Assembly (NCBI GenBank): GCA_039707465.1
Contig: CM077644.1
Location: 218,493,462-218,557,461 of the forward strand
Origin: Rhabdophis nuchalis
Lineage: Eukaryota; Chordata; Lepidosauria; Squamata; Natricidae
Direction: 5' to 3'
DNA length: 64,000 bases
The notes beneath the pieces are model-generated. The model had not been told where the DNA came from, searched no databases, and was given only the letters and a program-made list of their open reading frames with translations. This document shows, in pieces, positions 21,125-32,975 of the stretch. A program made the position numbers and the translations under genes. How positions within the stretch are numbered: position 1 is the stretch's first letter; each line of letters starts with the position of its first letter.

Positions 21125-21726
21125 CAGTGATGGCTAATCTTTTCATCTTCGCGTTCTGAAAGTGTGTATATATGTGTGACAGCATGTGTGTGTGTGTCCC
21201 CACACCCATAATAGAATACACATGTGAAACTCCCCACATACCACGCCCACGTGTGCATGCCCATGCAACCCCCTGTGCCCTGTTTTGAGCCTAGCAGGCT
21301 TTCCTGAAGCCTCCTGGGACCAAAAATGGGGCCATGGACAGGGCACACATATCCATACCTCACTTTGGGCCTAGCCAGCCTTCCTGAAACCTCCTGGAAC
21401 CAAAAACAGACCGCAAGGGGGAGTCATACCCCTGTACCCTGTTTTGGGCCTAGCAGGCCTTCCTGAAGCCTCCTGGGACCAAAAATGGGCTGCAAGCCCC
21501 TCCCCCCACATCTCTTGGTGCTCCCCCTCGCATGCACATGCGACCCCCTTGCCCCTGTGCATGCGCACACATCTACCACATGTGCGGCAGAAACCCAAAA
21601 ATCAGCTGGCTAGCAGGAGGGGCATGTGTATGCATAGTAGAACTGAGCTGAGCGATGCCTCGTGTGCCCAGAGAGAGAGCTCAGCATGCCACCTGTGGCA
21701 CGAGTGCCATAAGTTCGCCATCACAA
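21125..21726. mobile_element. hAT-type element, CAGTGATGGC ends
   Basis: 602 bp, ends CAGTGATGGCTAATC and GTTCGCCATCACAA. Target duplication TCCTAGAT (21117-21124) versus TCTTAGAT (21727-21734). The interior has three imperfect tandem units built on GGCCTAGCAGGCCTTCCTGAAGCC-like text around 21285, 21368 and 21450, and coding-looking frames across it have no domain. Confidence 0.88.
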
Positions 21727-24055
21727 TCTTAGATGCTTAGAACAGGACTAATGAAATCATATACATTACGTATATGCTTGCTATAAGATAAACACAGACA
21801 TAGACCATGAGTGTTCAAATAAATCAGTAGGTCGTCTCAACTATAAATGCTAATGTATAATACATGCTTTTCCTTAAATCAAAAATAAAACTCATGCTGT
21901 GCATGTGCTAAAAACACTCATTTATATTCTCTGGATTATTCATGGATGCTTGGGTAATAAGAAGAGGTATTAAGCACCACTGGGCATGAAATAAATTAAA
22001 GTCTTGTTTTAGTAGACTTTGATTTCTGGTGATTTTTATGAACAATTTTTTGGGCAATAGTTCAGAAGTCATTTGCCAGAATAATGTCCTTTGAAAATGG
22101 CATCTTTATACCATGGTTAGTGAGAAAGGTGGATAACCCAAAAATCATTTGGGGGGAAAGATATACGCTTCTTCAGCAGGATGTAAACATAATAAATAAA
22201 GCAGGATTTGTTTTGTCAAGTATAATTAGGTGTGTCATCCATGTAAAGAAATCAGGTCAATTAATTAAACAATTTTTCTAGCAATTAATTGATTAGTGCC
22301 TGAAACAACATATATTCTTATTTAACTAAATACTTGCTTGAAGAAAAAAAATCTGTTGAAGGTGACATATTGGAAGAAGCATTTCTTCTTGTGTGAGTGA
22401 AGAATTTATTCTGATTCCAAATGACATTTAAATTTGTCCTTACCATCTGGAGTTCTAAAAAAATGTAGGGTTTCCCCCCTCCCCTAAAAATATCCTACTC
22501 AGTAAATCATTATATTTATGGAAGCATATATGCTTTCTTATCCTATTATAAATATGTTAATTAGTTACTGTAACTATTAATTGTTTAAATTGTAGGCTGA
22601 AACCATCTTTTCTGGAATCAAAAATATAAATGTATCTATACATCTTGGAACATGTTTGTAGTTGTATTGAAGACTGGGGGGAAAATCATATTTGTAAGAG
22701 ATTAACTGTTAATTGTAAACATGTCTGTACTACTTAAAGCAGGGGTTATAGATGGGTTGGGAATTAACATAACATGACTTCATAATTCCAACTTCACCAA
22801 AAGAAGAATCTATGGGTGTGAGCAGTGCATCAGAATTACAAATTACAAGAAAAGTTGAACTGGAAGGAATAAATAGAAAACTGCATACTTGCCAGATGGA
22901 GATTAAAATGAATAAATGTGCAGTGTTCTGAAATGATATTAATGCCAATAGATCATAAATATTAATGTCATCAAAACCAGCAACCAGGTGTAGAGAATTG
23001 ATGAAAACCAGATCATTCCTTTAAAATGTCATCAAGGATCATTGCTATTTTCTGATTTGATGGTTGGATCTAGTATATCATTGATGAAGCATTGTTCTTG
23101 ATTCAATAAAGAAACAATCAGTCTAACTGTGGCTGACTTTCAATAAAACTCTGGATGAGTGCTGAGAAGAAACAAACAAGAGGAGGAGAGCAACCTCCCT
23201 TCAATCATCTGAATGAAGGTGGAATTGTTCGGAAGGTTTTATTTTTACTCATTCTACTTTCCAAGGTCTGAGTTGTCATTAATCCTTAATGGCTCATAGA
23301 GTCCTTTAAGCTTATGTCCACATTACTTTACAACAAAAGTATTTGAATGACAGCTGTCTCCTTGATAAAGCATCAAAATTTGAATGTTCTACTATGATGT
23401 GATGTGTTTTCAGGAAAGAATCCAGTAGAACATTAGACTGATTGTTTCTCTCAACATAGGACTTCCAGTGGCACTTTATAATAACACAACTCGTCTCCTC
23501 TTCTTTACACTTGCCTAATTGTGAGGGAGGATATTTCAGTTTTCTCAAAGAGAGCTTTGGCGTCCATTTTCTGGAAGACCTGGTCAATCTCTTAACAACA
23601 TTGGTCAGGATTCAGAGAATCATGTTAGTGGCATCAAGAGGAGGAAACCCTTAGCAACTGCTCATTCCTAATGCTACTCATGTAAACCAGATGGGAGGAA
23701 GAGATGATTTACAATTTGGTAACTCACCGCTCAAGAATCACAGGTTGCTCTTGAATAATTTCAAACCAAAGCTGCAGTTTCACACCACTGTTTGGTAGAA
23801 ACCACAACAAAAGGATGTAAGGAATCTTCTAGATATAGCACAAGAAGAAAATGAAGTAAAAATAATCTCAGTTCCTCAATTCCGGCTCAAGTAATGCTGC
23901 CCCATCTATTTTGGTTAAATCATTATATCACTCTTGATTCATTGAAGCCTGTGCTGATCTCCCATCCCATTTAAAACATAATTGCACCCCCAGCCACAGT
24001 TTTGCCTGTTACTCACTGAAAATATTTGTTACACAATGCCTCATTTGGAAATGCA
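21727..24055. other. Unassigned intergenic DNA
   Basis: About 2.3 kb AT-rich, no gene, RNA or repeat recognised. Confidence 0.45.
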
Positions 24056-24408
24056 GAGAATTTGAGAGACCTGCAAAGTACTCCTGGGGGCTGGGAGGGG
24101 GACAAAATGAGCAAAAAATGGCAGTTTTTCACAAAAACGGGCCCGGTTTTTGCCCCCAAAAAGGGCATTCATAGCCTTTAGGAGGCTTGTAGAAAAACGG
24201 CCCATTTTCACTTGTTTTTGCCATCCCCAGCCTCCAGGAGCAATTTGCAGCCCTCCCAAGCCCTCTGCACATCCACTTTTGTGAAGGGGGTGGGGGTTTG
24301 TGGGAAGACAAAATGCTGTATTCAGTGTATAAGACACAGCCAGATTTTCACCCTCTTTTTGGGGGGAAAGTGGTGTGTCTTGTACTCTGAAAAATACAGT
24401 ATTCGGGT
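24056..24408. mobile_element. DNA transposon relative with AAAAATACAGTA end
   Basis: The right end GTGTGTCTTGTACTCTGAAAAATACAGTA is close to that of the element at 6428-6806, and GTGTATAAGACACAGCCAGATTTTCACCC lies just before it. The left boundary is uncertain. The centre contains GCAAAAAATGGCAGTTTTTC and its partial inverse. No transposase. Confidence 0.5.
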
Positions 24409-24511
24409 GAAGGAGGAATTGGAGGAAATAATTCCATCATCCCTACTTTCACCCCCCACCAAACATAAGCATCTCATGTATGGAATTTGACTCCCACATA
24501 TAGGTGGGAGT

Positions 24512-24817
24512 CATAGGTGTCAAACTCAAGGCCCGGGGGCTGGATCCAGCCCATGGGGTACTTAGATCTGGCCCATGGGACCACCCTGAAAACAGCAAAG
24601 GATTAGCCTATGGTGCCTCTGCCAGTGAAAATGTTCACAAGGACCATGGACAGGAGACAGTTTTTGCTGGCAGAGTACTCTGGCCACCATTGGTGCTCCT
24701 GACACAAGTGACATTGAGCTGGCTATGCCCACCCTGGCCATGCCCACTCCGCCCACCCCACTGAGGTCAAACACAACTCTGATGTGGCCTTCAATGAAAT
24801 CAAATTTGACACACCTG
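24512..24817. mobile_element. hAT-type element (CAGGGGTGTCAAAC family), decayed
   Basis: Ends CATAGGTGTCAAACTCAAGG and AAATTTGACACACCTG. The body GGGCTGGATCCAGCCCATGG and CATTGAGCTGGCTATGCCCACC matches 15427 and 35863. No convincing target duplication. Confidence 0.8.
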
Positions 24818-25741
24818 TTCTAAGTCCAAATTATGATCTGCTCAATTTGCATTCTCCTTTCACTTCTGTTAGAAGCATTATTCTTCACTTGGGATGACAA
24901 ATGTCTCGCGGTTCCTTTGGTTACTTCATATTTTCTGTAGCTGCAATAACATTGACGTTGAATGCCAGGCACTGCAGGAATTCTACAGCACTCAAGCACT
25001 CGATTCAAGTGCAATGAATTAACATTAGTCAAGTGACCTTGCTAACAGAGGTGTACACATCCAGAATGATTGACCATAATTCAACAGGAGAGATGAATTT
25101 AGTATCAGAAGCAGCACTTACGGTATTTTAAGTACAGAAATCTTAAAACTGGAGTTGATGCACCATACTTTGGCTCCTCTGTAGCCTGATTTTCTCTCTG
25201 ACTTTCTTCCTGTCTTTCCCAGAATATGCTTAACCATGTATTGCCATTATTTCAATGTAACCTTTACTCTCCTTCCAGTCCTCTCCTTAAGCATCATTAT
25301 ATTAAAGAGCTGACTTTGATGAACAATTCAGAGTTTCAATGACAATTACGGAACAAAATTTGTTAGACAAATTGCAGGTAATCGAATTGAAAATGGTGGA
25401 ATATTATTTCCATAAAAATATTTTATCAGGTCCTTATCAGGTTAGGATAAGAATGAAGACTCAAACTGCAGAGTAGAAAAATATACTATGAGCTGTTACC
25501 AATGCAACATAATTCCTATGGAAGAATGTTAAAGAGTGTTTTGAGAGAGATAAATTGCAGATTGAAGATGAGCTGAAAAGATAGTCTGAGATGCTTCATT
25601 TCTGCATGAAAAGGGACTTTTAAATCATAAGACAGGTTCAGAGTTGATCCTTCCAAGATCAGAGGTAAAATGAGTCAGTTGCTGAGGCAGAACTGAGTGG
25701 ACCCCTGCAGTCTCCTGGTGAGCATTTGAGTATACACACAG
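24818..25741. other. Unassigned intergenic DNA
   Basis: Nothing recognised. Confidence 0.45.
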
Positions 25742-26160
25742 AAGGAAGGTCTATGGAGATTCTCAGTCATCCAGGTCATGGTTTTCTAAAAGTGCTTTTT
25801 CAAAAGTCAGCTGGACTTTGTTTTTTCTTTGAAGACATTTTGTTTTTCATCCAATAAGTTTCTTCAGTTCTGAGAGATGATGGAGAATGGAAGGGTTTAT
25901 ATTCTTGTGGTCATCTGGTTATTAGCACTCTTTCTGAGAATCATTGAGGCCATTTGGAGGTTTATCTGTGCCTTCTCCTGACTAGTGCACCATAATGAAG
26001 TTGTGCTATTGGGTTGGTTCAGTAGTTTGAATGCTACAGGTATGTAGTGGTCACCTTTTGTCTTGAGGAATTTAAGGTTGTCAGATGAGCTCCTCTGTGC
26101 ATTTTCAATGACATGGTCTCTAGGGGGTTCCTTACTATTGGTAGAGCATAGAACTACTCC
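25742..26160. repeat. Dispersed repeat, copy 2 (possibly Penelope-like 3' region)
   Basis: It begins GGTCTATGGAGATTCTCAGTCATCCAGG and follows the copy at 8211-8480 box by box, then extends further (TTGAGGAATTTAAGG, GACATGGTCTCTAGG). The minus strand has a short open frame (26163-25897) without a clear domain. Confidence 0.55.
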
Positions 26161-26214
26161 CATATACTTGAAACAGGAGGCCTGTTGTCCAGCACTTTAA
26201 CCATTACTCTATAG

Positions 26215-26582
26215 CAGGGGTGTCAAACTCAAGGCCTGGGGGCCAGATCCGGTCCACAGGATACTTAAATCTGGACCATGGAGCCACCCTGGAAACAGCG
26301 ATAGACCAGGGTGCAGTGCCTCTGCCAGCAAAAATGGAGCTCAGAAGGGCTGCTTGCAGCCCTCCTGAGCTCCATCTTCACTGGCTGAAAGTTGCAGGAG
26401 GCCATTGCAGCTGAAAACAGAGTGCCGTGGGAGGCCCTTCCAAGCTCTGTTTTTGCGGGCATAGGGTTGCAGGAGGCTGTTGCAGTTGAAAACTTAGCTC
26501 AAAAGCCTGTTTTCTCTGGCAGAACACGCAGGCCGCCACAGGTGCCCCCAGACACAAATGACATTGAGCTGGCCATACCCAG
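26215..26582. mobile_element. hAT-type element broken by a CR1 insertion
   Basis: It starts CAGGGGTGTCAAACTCAAGG and is a longer member of the 15427 family, with two repeats of the CCTCTGCCAG...AAAATGGAGCT segment. After GACATTGAGCTGGCCATACCC the expected continuation CACCCTGACC is replaced by the CR1 leader at about 26580. The missing right end was not found downstream. Confidence 0.8.
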
Positions 26583-27636
26583 ATCGGAGAGATCGCGGAG
26601 ATCGACCTTGGAGAGCGGAGAGCCCTGGAAAAGGCCTGGAAAAGGCCCGGAAGATCAGGGAGGCCTGGATAGGCCCGGAAGGCTCAGAAGGACCGGGTAT
26701 GTTCTTCTTTGCCATCCCTTTATTACCTTTATTGGCCACCTCTGGGGAAGGGAAAAGAAAAGAAAGGAAAGAACTTGTATTGGAGGAGCTCCACCGGGAC
26801 ATTGAGACACTGGGCGTTTTTTACCAGGCCGCGTGGCGTCCATCTAACCACGCGATGGGACCAGTTGGGTTAGGTGGCTAACATCTGCCGCACAGGACTT
26901 TACTGTGCCTCACTGACCCAGGGGATGTCCATCTGGCCGCATAGTGGGCCATCTGCAGCCCCCACTGAACTGGACGATGATCCATCCAGCCACGTGGCGT
27001 TGCCACCTGGCCGCGCGGCATGCCCGATGTGGAATTGATGGTGAAGAGACTGGGACTAACTATACATCATATGTGCAGACAATTTTCTATCTTAATGCCC
27101 AACCCCCCCTTCTCTTCCACCCCTTCCCCCACCCCTCATCTCACCCCTCATCTCTCCCTCCTCACTCCTGACAAGCTCATTTAAGATCTCCCCAGCTTTC
27201 TGCTATATTCCCGTGCTACGAACATGAGCTGCTGTAACTATTGTCTTGCTAGATAACATCATATGTGGCTATTAGACCTGCCCGCAATCAATAACTTTAT
27301 TAATCTAGGATTTACTCAAGGGCAGATCTCAGCTCCCTGCGGGAGGCCCCACTCTTGCAGGTATGGCCCCCTATTTTATCTGGGGCCCACCTCAATGAGG
27401 GATTTATTAATCAAGAGAGGTAGGCGAAGCGCAAACTAAGGGGTTTTTTAATTAACTTTTTGGCAAAATATGAAATTTTAGGGGATATTAGGGTGGAGGG
27501 TGGGTTTCAATCAGGATCCCGGACTACAGCCAGACCAGCCAATGGAAGGGGGGCGAGTGGGTCTGATAGGGGGGGGGAATAAGGATCGATCCGACAGAGG
27601 GCGCATCTATCAATTCGATATTAGGGAGGGGTAGGT
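26580..27636 (+). mobile_element. 5' leader of the CR1/L3-like LINE
   Basis: About 1 kb from AGATCGGAGAGATCGCGGAG to the start of the ORF2 frame. GC-rich first half with imperfect repeats of a GGCCGCGTGGCGTCCATCT-like unit (about 26827, 26930, 26990), then a pyrimidine-rich CCCTCATCTCACCCC stretch. No ORF1 with an esterase or zinc-knuckle domain was recognised; the 324-nt frame at 26558-26881 crosses the hAT boundary and is discounted. Confidence 0.6.
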
Positions 27637-30170
27637 ATGGCGGGAGACAGGGAGCTCACCATTTGCGGGTTGGACGTGGCCACTGGCTACGAGCTCCCAT
27701 GCCCCAACTCCCTGAGCTCTCCTCGCAATCTAGGAGGTCAAGGATCTCAGCGCCAGGGCCTCAGGCTGATGCTATGCAATGCCAGGTCCGTGGTCAACAA
27801 ATCCCCCCTCATTAATGACCTTGTGTCAGAGGGGGACCTGAACCTGGTGGGGATTACGGAGACTTGGTTGGGCCCCAAGGGAGGACTTCCCCTCATGGAA
27901 ATGTGCCCACCAGGCTACCGAGCGTTCCATCAGCCACGGGCCCTAAGCAGGGGTGGTGGGGTAAGGGGTCATTGTCAGGGATGGTCTTGAGCCGAGAGAG
28001 ACCACTGTGCCTCAGACAGCCGGTTGTGAGTCCCTCTGCATGAAGTGGGGCCATGGGAGGCAGTTGGGCTTGCTGCTTATTTACCTGGTTCCCCGCTATG
28101 TAACAGCAGCCCTGCCCGAGCTCCTCGAGAGGATCGCCGAGGTGGCAGTTGATATCCCCAGGCTATTAGTCATGAGGGAGTTCAACCTGCCATAGGCGGG
28201 CGAGACTTCCGAGGTAGCTCGGGAGTTCATGGCCTCCATGACGGCCATGGACCTGACCCAAGTAATTCAGGGTCCGACTCATGAAGAAGGACACACACTG
28301 GATCTAATTTTTGTCTCTGGCCAGTGGATGAGTGATCAAGGAAGAGGGGATCTAGCCATTATACCCCTGTCATGGTCCGATCACTCGTTACTCCGGCTCG
28401 ACTTTCCCACTGCTACACCCCACCGCGGGGAGGCGGAACCAGAGATTCCTAGATGGTTCCGCCCCAGGCGCCTGATGGACCCGGAGAGGTTTCAAAGGGA
28501 GCTTGGGCCATTACCTGCGACCTTCGACTGAGGACCTAGTGGCCACAGCCCCGTGGGGGCCTTGGACTGAGTCGTGCCCTTGCGGCCTCTCATGCGGCAC
28601 CGACTCTCACAGGCACCTTGGTTTTCCGAGGAACTGACGGAGATGAAACGCTGCAAGAGACGCCTAGAGAGCAGGTGGAGATCCACATGGGCCAAATCTG
28701 ACCAAACACAGATAAGAGCCCACTTAAGGACTTACCTTGTGGCGATGAAAGCGGCCAAACGTAATTATTGTGCCACTCTCATCGCATCCGCAGATAACCG
28801 CCCTGCCGCCCTGTTTGGGGTGACCCGCTCCTTCCTTCAACAGAGGCTGCGGGAAGTCCCTCTACAAGGTAGAGCAGAGGAATTTGGAGAGTATCTGCAG
28901 GATAAAATCGCTCAGATCCGGAGCAAGTTGACTGCTACCGAAAATACTCCAGGGGGGTTACCCGAAGCAGGTCTTGAGACAGTTTTATGGGGGGAGTTTG
29001 ACTCTGTAACTCAAGACGACATGGACAGGTTGACAAGACGACTAAAGGCCACCACATGTTTATTGGACCCGTGTCCCTCCTGGCTTGTACTGGCATCCTG
29101 GGAGGTCACACGAGGCTGGCTCCAGGAAATAGTGAGGGCATTTTGAGTGAGGGGTTCTTGCCGGCCGCTTTGAAAGAGGCGATGGTGAAACCCCTCCTCA
29201 AGAAGCCTTCCCTGGACCCAGTGTTGTTGGTAAATTATCGTCCAGTCTCCAACCTTCAATTTCTGGCGAAGGTTGTAGAGAGTGTGGTGGCACAGCAGTT
29301 CCCTCGTCACCTGGAGGAAAGTGATTATCTGGACCCGCGCCAGTCCGGTTTCCGACCTGGGCACAGCACCAAAACGGCATTGGTCGCATTGGTAGATGAT
29401 CTCTGGAGGGCCAGGGATAGGGGCTGTTCCTCTATCCTGGTCCTATTAGACCTCTCAGCGGCTTTTGATACCATTGACCATGGTATCCTATTGCACCGAC
29501 TGGAGGGGTTGGGGGTGGGAGGCACCGTTTTGCAGTGGTTCACCTCCTACCTCTCCGGTCAGTCACAATTTGTGTTGGCAGGGGAGCAGAGGTCGACCTC
29601 AAGGCCCCTCATATGTGGGGTACCTTAGGGGTCGGTCCTCTCGCCATTCCTGTTCAACACCTATATGAAGCCGCTGGGCGAGATCATCCGTGGTTTTGGG
29701 GTAGAGTACCACCAGTACGCTGATGACACCCAGTTGTACATCTCTACCCCAAACCATCCCTGGATGGGGAGTAACAAACTCAGACTCAACCCGTCCAAGA
29801 CCGAGTGGCTGTGGTTTTCGACATCCCAGTACAGTCAGCTCATTCCAACGCTGACCACTGGGGGCAAGTCATTGGCCCCCATGGAAAGGGCACATAACCT
29901 AGGCATCCTCCTGGATTCCTGGCTGTCCATGGATGACCATGTGATGGCCGTGGCCAGGGGGGCTTTTTTCCAGCTTCGCCTTGTTCGTCAGCTACAGCCC
30001 TTAATTGACCGGGACACCCTTCGCACAGTCACTCACGCTCTCGTGACATCCCGTCTGGACTATGGAAATGCTCTCTACATGGGGCTCCCCTTGAGGTGCA
30101 CCCGAAGGCTACAGTTAGTGCAGAACGCAGCCGCAGCCGCAGAACGCAGTGCAGAACGCAGCATTGAGAT
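27637..30170 (+). pseudogene. CR1/L3-like ORF2 (APE endonuclease + RT), broken, 3'-truncated
   Basis: An APE-type endonuclease comes first (LRLMLCNARSVVNKSP near 27760; VGITETWLG; FNLP; the SDHSLLRLDF box near 28375), then a linker and the [51 protein letters not shown], then YADD at about 29720 and the thumb. The frame is broken by changes near 27985, 28510 and 29145, and by stops at 28193 (TAG in FNLP-x) and 29626 (TAG for Gln in GVPQG). A roughly 48-bp in-frame deletion follows LYISTPNHP at 29760. Similarity ends at LQLVQNAAA near 30130-30170, so the ORF2 end, 3' UTR and hairpin are absent. The family's role is target-primed reverse transcription of its own RNA. Confidence 0.9.
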
Positions 30171-30184
30171 TTCTTGAGACTATT

Positions 30185-30500
30185 TCTGCATAATCTACAC
30201 AGAGATGTGTCTTCCAGATAGTTTTGGGGAGTGCTGAGGAAATGGCCCACCAGGGAGTTGATATAGAAGTTGAATAGGAGTGGGACCAATATGCAGCTTT
30301 ACATATTTCTCAGTTCCAATGGCCCTGGGAGTTGCTTCTTACTTTGAGTGAGGTCCCTTCATGAAACATATATATTTGATGAAGTAAATATTGGTCAATC
30401 GAGCACGCCTCAATTTTTTCCAAAGTTTGGCTCATGTTATGGAATCAAAAGTTACTTTAAAATCTATGAAAGTGGCCTGAAGTGTTCTGTGAGGAATACG
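30185..30500 (-). pseudogene. Non-LTR reverse transcriptase fragment, decayed
   Basis: The minus strand reads FIDFKVTFDSI near 30470 (RT motif A, with Asp and the FDS) and VPLLFNFYINSL near 30280 (RT region before the catalytic loop). The text around them is punctuated by stops and frame changes. It is not the CR1 family of the neighbouring copy. The clade is not determined. Confidence 0.6.
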
Positions 30501-31229
30501 TTTCAATGAGAAGTTGGAACATTAAGCACAAGTCGGTGTGGATCAGTGCTACCCTAATCCTGGCTTACTCTTTTGCAAGTATGTTTTTTTGTTCCAATTA
30601 GTCCTTGAATGGGGATGGGGAAGAATTGCTCTGTTCTTCCTTCTGTAGGCAAGGCATTCTGGGAGTTGTAGTTGCAGCCCATTTTGAGGGGACATGGATA
30701 GTAAATATCTGGTTAACAATGGCAATTAACACTTCTTGCACTCAGTATACTATTAATATATGATAATTGAAGCAACTACCTATTAAAAATAATTAGACTT
30801 CAAAACAGTCTTACACAAAACTAGATCCTGTGGGTGTTCATAAAGCTTTCAACCTGTCTCAATCAACAGGAGAAGAATGAAAGGAAGTGGGATGTAATAA
30901 TAAACTCTATACCTTTTGCAGAATCTTGTTTCTAAGCCGTTTGGATAAAAATGGAAGTACTTCTTTTTTTTTTCCTAATTGTTGCCTTAGCAACTTCAAG
31001 TCATGTTGACAAGTTGGGGACTTGTAATTGGTATGCAGTGGAAATCGTCATCCACCTGCTAGTATCTCTATGGCAACATGGCTGTCTCTTCCTAGTGATA
31101 ACATAGAGACACCCTATTTATACTCTTTTTACACTCTTCCCCCCATTAAAGATATTTCATCTTTTGAAAGGGGCTATAAAATTAACTGCATAGCAATATA
31201 CACATATAAAGTCTCCTTCATGCATCATT
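30501..31229. other. Unassigned intergenic DNA
   Basis: Nothing recognised apart from a short GGCATTCTGGGAGTTGTAG word typical of foldback hAT elements at 30653. Confidence 0.45.
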
Positions 31230-31264
31230 AGCTTGCAATGGTGAAGGACTTGTTCTCTGGAAAC

Positions 31265-31475
31265 CATAATAATGAAACTAAAGCTTAAATATTTTGGACA
31301 CATAATGCAGAAGGGAAAAATCTTTGAAAAAGACCATGATGTGGAAAAACTAAAAGCAACAGACAAAGAGGTTAGTAGGAGACAAGCTCATATTCTCACT
31401 GATATCACAAGCAGGCATTTACAAGGAATCAAAGAAACATTTGCCAACAGAAAACTATTCATCAGATAACAGTGT
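31265..31475 (+). pseudogene. BovB/RTE-like LINE, C-terminal relic
   Basis: The frame at 31272-31469 starts MKLKLKYFGHIMQKGKIFEK and continues KATDKEVSRRQAHILTDITS, matching in order the well-known end of BovB/RTE ORF2 (YFGHIMRR, EKD, GRR.R, W.D). It is AT-biased and decayed. BovB is relevant because the Sauria SINE tails borrow its 3' end. Confidence 0.6.
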
Positions 31476-31507
31476 TGAAAGTACTTAAGCAATTTAACCA
31501 CCACAAG

Positions 31508-32204
31508 GTATTTATTTATTTATTTATTTTATTTTATCAAATTTTTATACCGCCCTTCTCCCTTTCGGGACTCAGGGCGGTGAACAGGCAACAATAAAAA
31601 CAACAATAGAAAACATCAAATACATTAAAATACGCTAAAAATACATTAAAAATATATTAAACGGGTGGCCTGTTCTAAAATCCAGATAAAAACCCCTGGT
31701 AAAAACAATTAAGAAACTACGCCAGGCTGGCCGCACGAAATAAGTAGGTTTTCAAGGCCCGATGGAAGAGGCGCAGGTCTGTGGTCGTACGAAGGTCGGG
31801 GGGGGTAGGTCATTCCAGAGGGCAGGAGCTGCCACAGAGAAGGCTCTCCCCCTAGAGGTTGCCAGCCGGCATTGCTTGGCTGACGGCACCCTGAGGAGGC
31901 CCTCTCTGTGGGAGCGAACTGGTCGGTGGGAGGTATTTGGTAGCAGGAGGTGGTCCTGCAAGTAACCAGGTCCCTTGCAATAGAGCGCTTTAAAGGTGAT
32001 TACTAGTACCTTGAAGCGCACCCGGAAAGCCACAGGCAGCCAGTGCAGCTCGCGCAGGAGAGGTGTCACATGGGAGCATCTAGAGGCTCCCAGAATCCCC
32101 CGCGCGGCCGCATTCTGAACTAACTGGAGCCTCCGGGTGCACCTCAAGGAAAGCCCCATGTAGAGAGTGTTGCAGTAGTCCAGGCGGGAGATGACGAGGG
32201 CTTC
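31508..32204 (-). pseudogene. CR1/L3-like LINE, ORF2 end and 3' UTR
   Basis: Minus strand: ORF2 C-terminus in one open stretch 32159-31752 ([46 protein letters not shown]), then 3' UTR, terminal hairpin at 31550-31580 (CCGCCCT...AGGGCGG, loop GAAA) and an AAATAAAT tail at 31508-31535. 5'-truncated near 32204. Confidence 0.88.
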
Positions 32205-32681
32205 ATGTGAAGTAGTCTACAAAAAGCTTCACAAGGGATCTTTTTTAACCATATCCCATAGTAAAATGAAAAATTCCTAATCAAATAACAATTGTAGAAA
32301 GTGGAATTAACATTTTTGATACGCTGAGGCTGCATTCTACTACGGAACAAAAGTGTTTCAGATAACCCTTTCCTTTGCTCTCCAACAGCTCCCTAGGGGC
32401 TAATAGGTTTCTGTGTTTCTTCACCTTAAAAAGAATGTTTTTGAAAGCTGTGTAATTTGAAACTGCAAACCCAAGAACATGGGATAGTCACCAATTTGCA
32501 ACTGAGACCATATTTTAAAATTATTCTTGGAATGGCTACAAGGGAAGAGGCAAGATCAGGAATTGAAGGAGACAGAATATTTGGGCTCCTTTTTTATTTC
32601 AGGGGTACGGTTGGTCTAATGAAGACTTAACACAAGAATATTTGTAATTTAGGATTGAGCTGTTGAGTCCTTAGTGCTCTC
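32205..32681. other. Unassigned intergenic DNA
   Basis: Nothing recognised. Confidence 0.45.
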
Positions 32682-32904
32682 TGTTAAGTTCTGGGTGAAG
32701 AATGGAGACGAGGCCTGAATGATTTCTAACACTTCTTTATTCAATACTGCCTGTAAGGCAACTGAACTCCCTGGCTGATACAGCAACTTTTATAGGAAAC
32801 TGGTCAGCCAAACAACCAATCAGGAGAGTGTATTTCCCCCGCCTCCAAAGGGGCCAGAATGAGGACTTCAACTGCCAACTATACACTCTATACAATACAT
32901 AACA
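32682..32904 (-). mobile_element. Solo LTR (Gypsy-like)
   Basis: 223 bp bounded by TGTTAAG and ATAACA. The minus strand has a TATA box (CCTATAAAAG near 32795) and AATAAAG near 32743. Flanks CTCTC (32677-32681) and CTCTA (32905-32909) match at 4 of 5 bases. The CTTCTTTATTCAAT stretch resembles the Gypsy LTR at 53026. No internal region remains, as after LTR-LTR recombination. Confidence 0.68.
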
Positions 32905-32975
32905 CTCTACGTTTGTCTTGAAGACATTTCACTAGCAAACTAGATAACATCATCAGCACAACGCCTAGTTTGGTA

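Noticed and set aside
24504..24825. A target duplicate around the decayed hAT copy
   Set aside because: GTGGGAGT and TTCTAAGT share only the last three bases.
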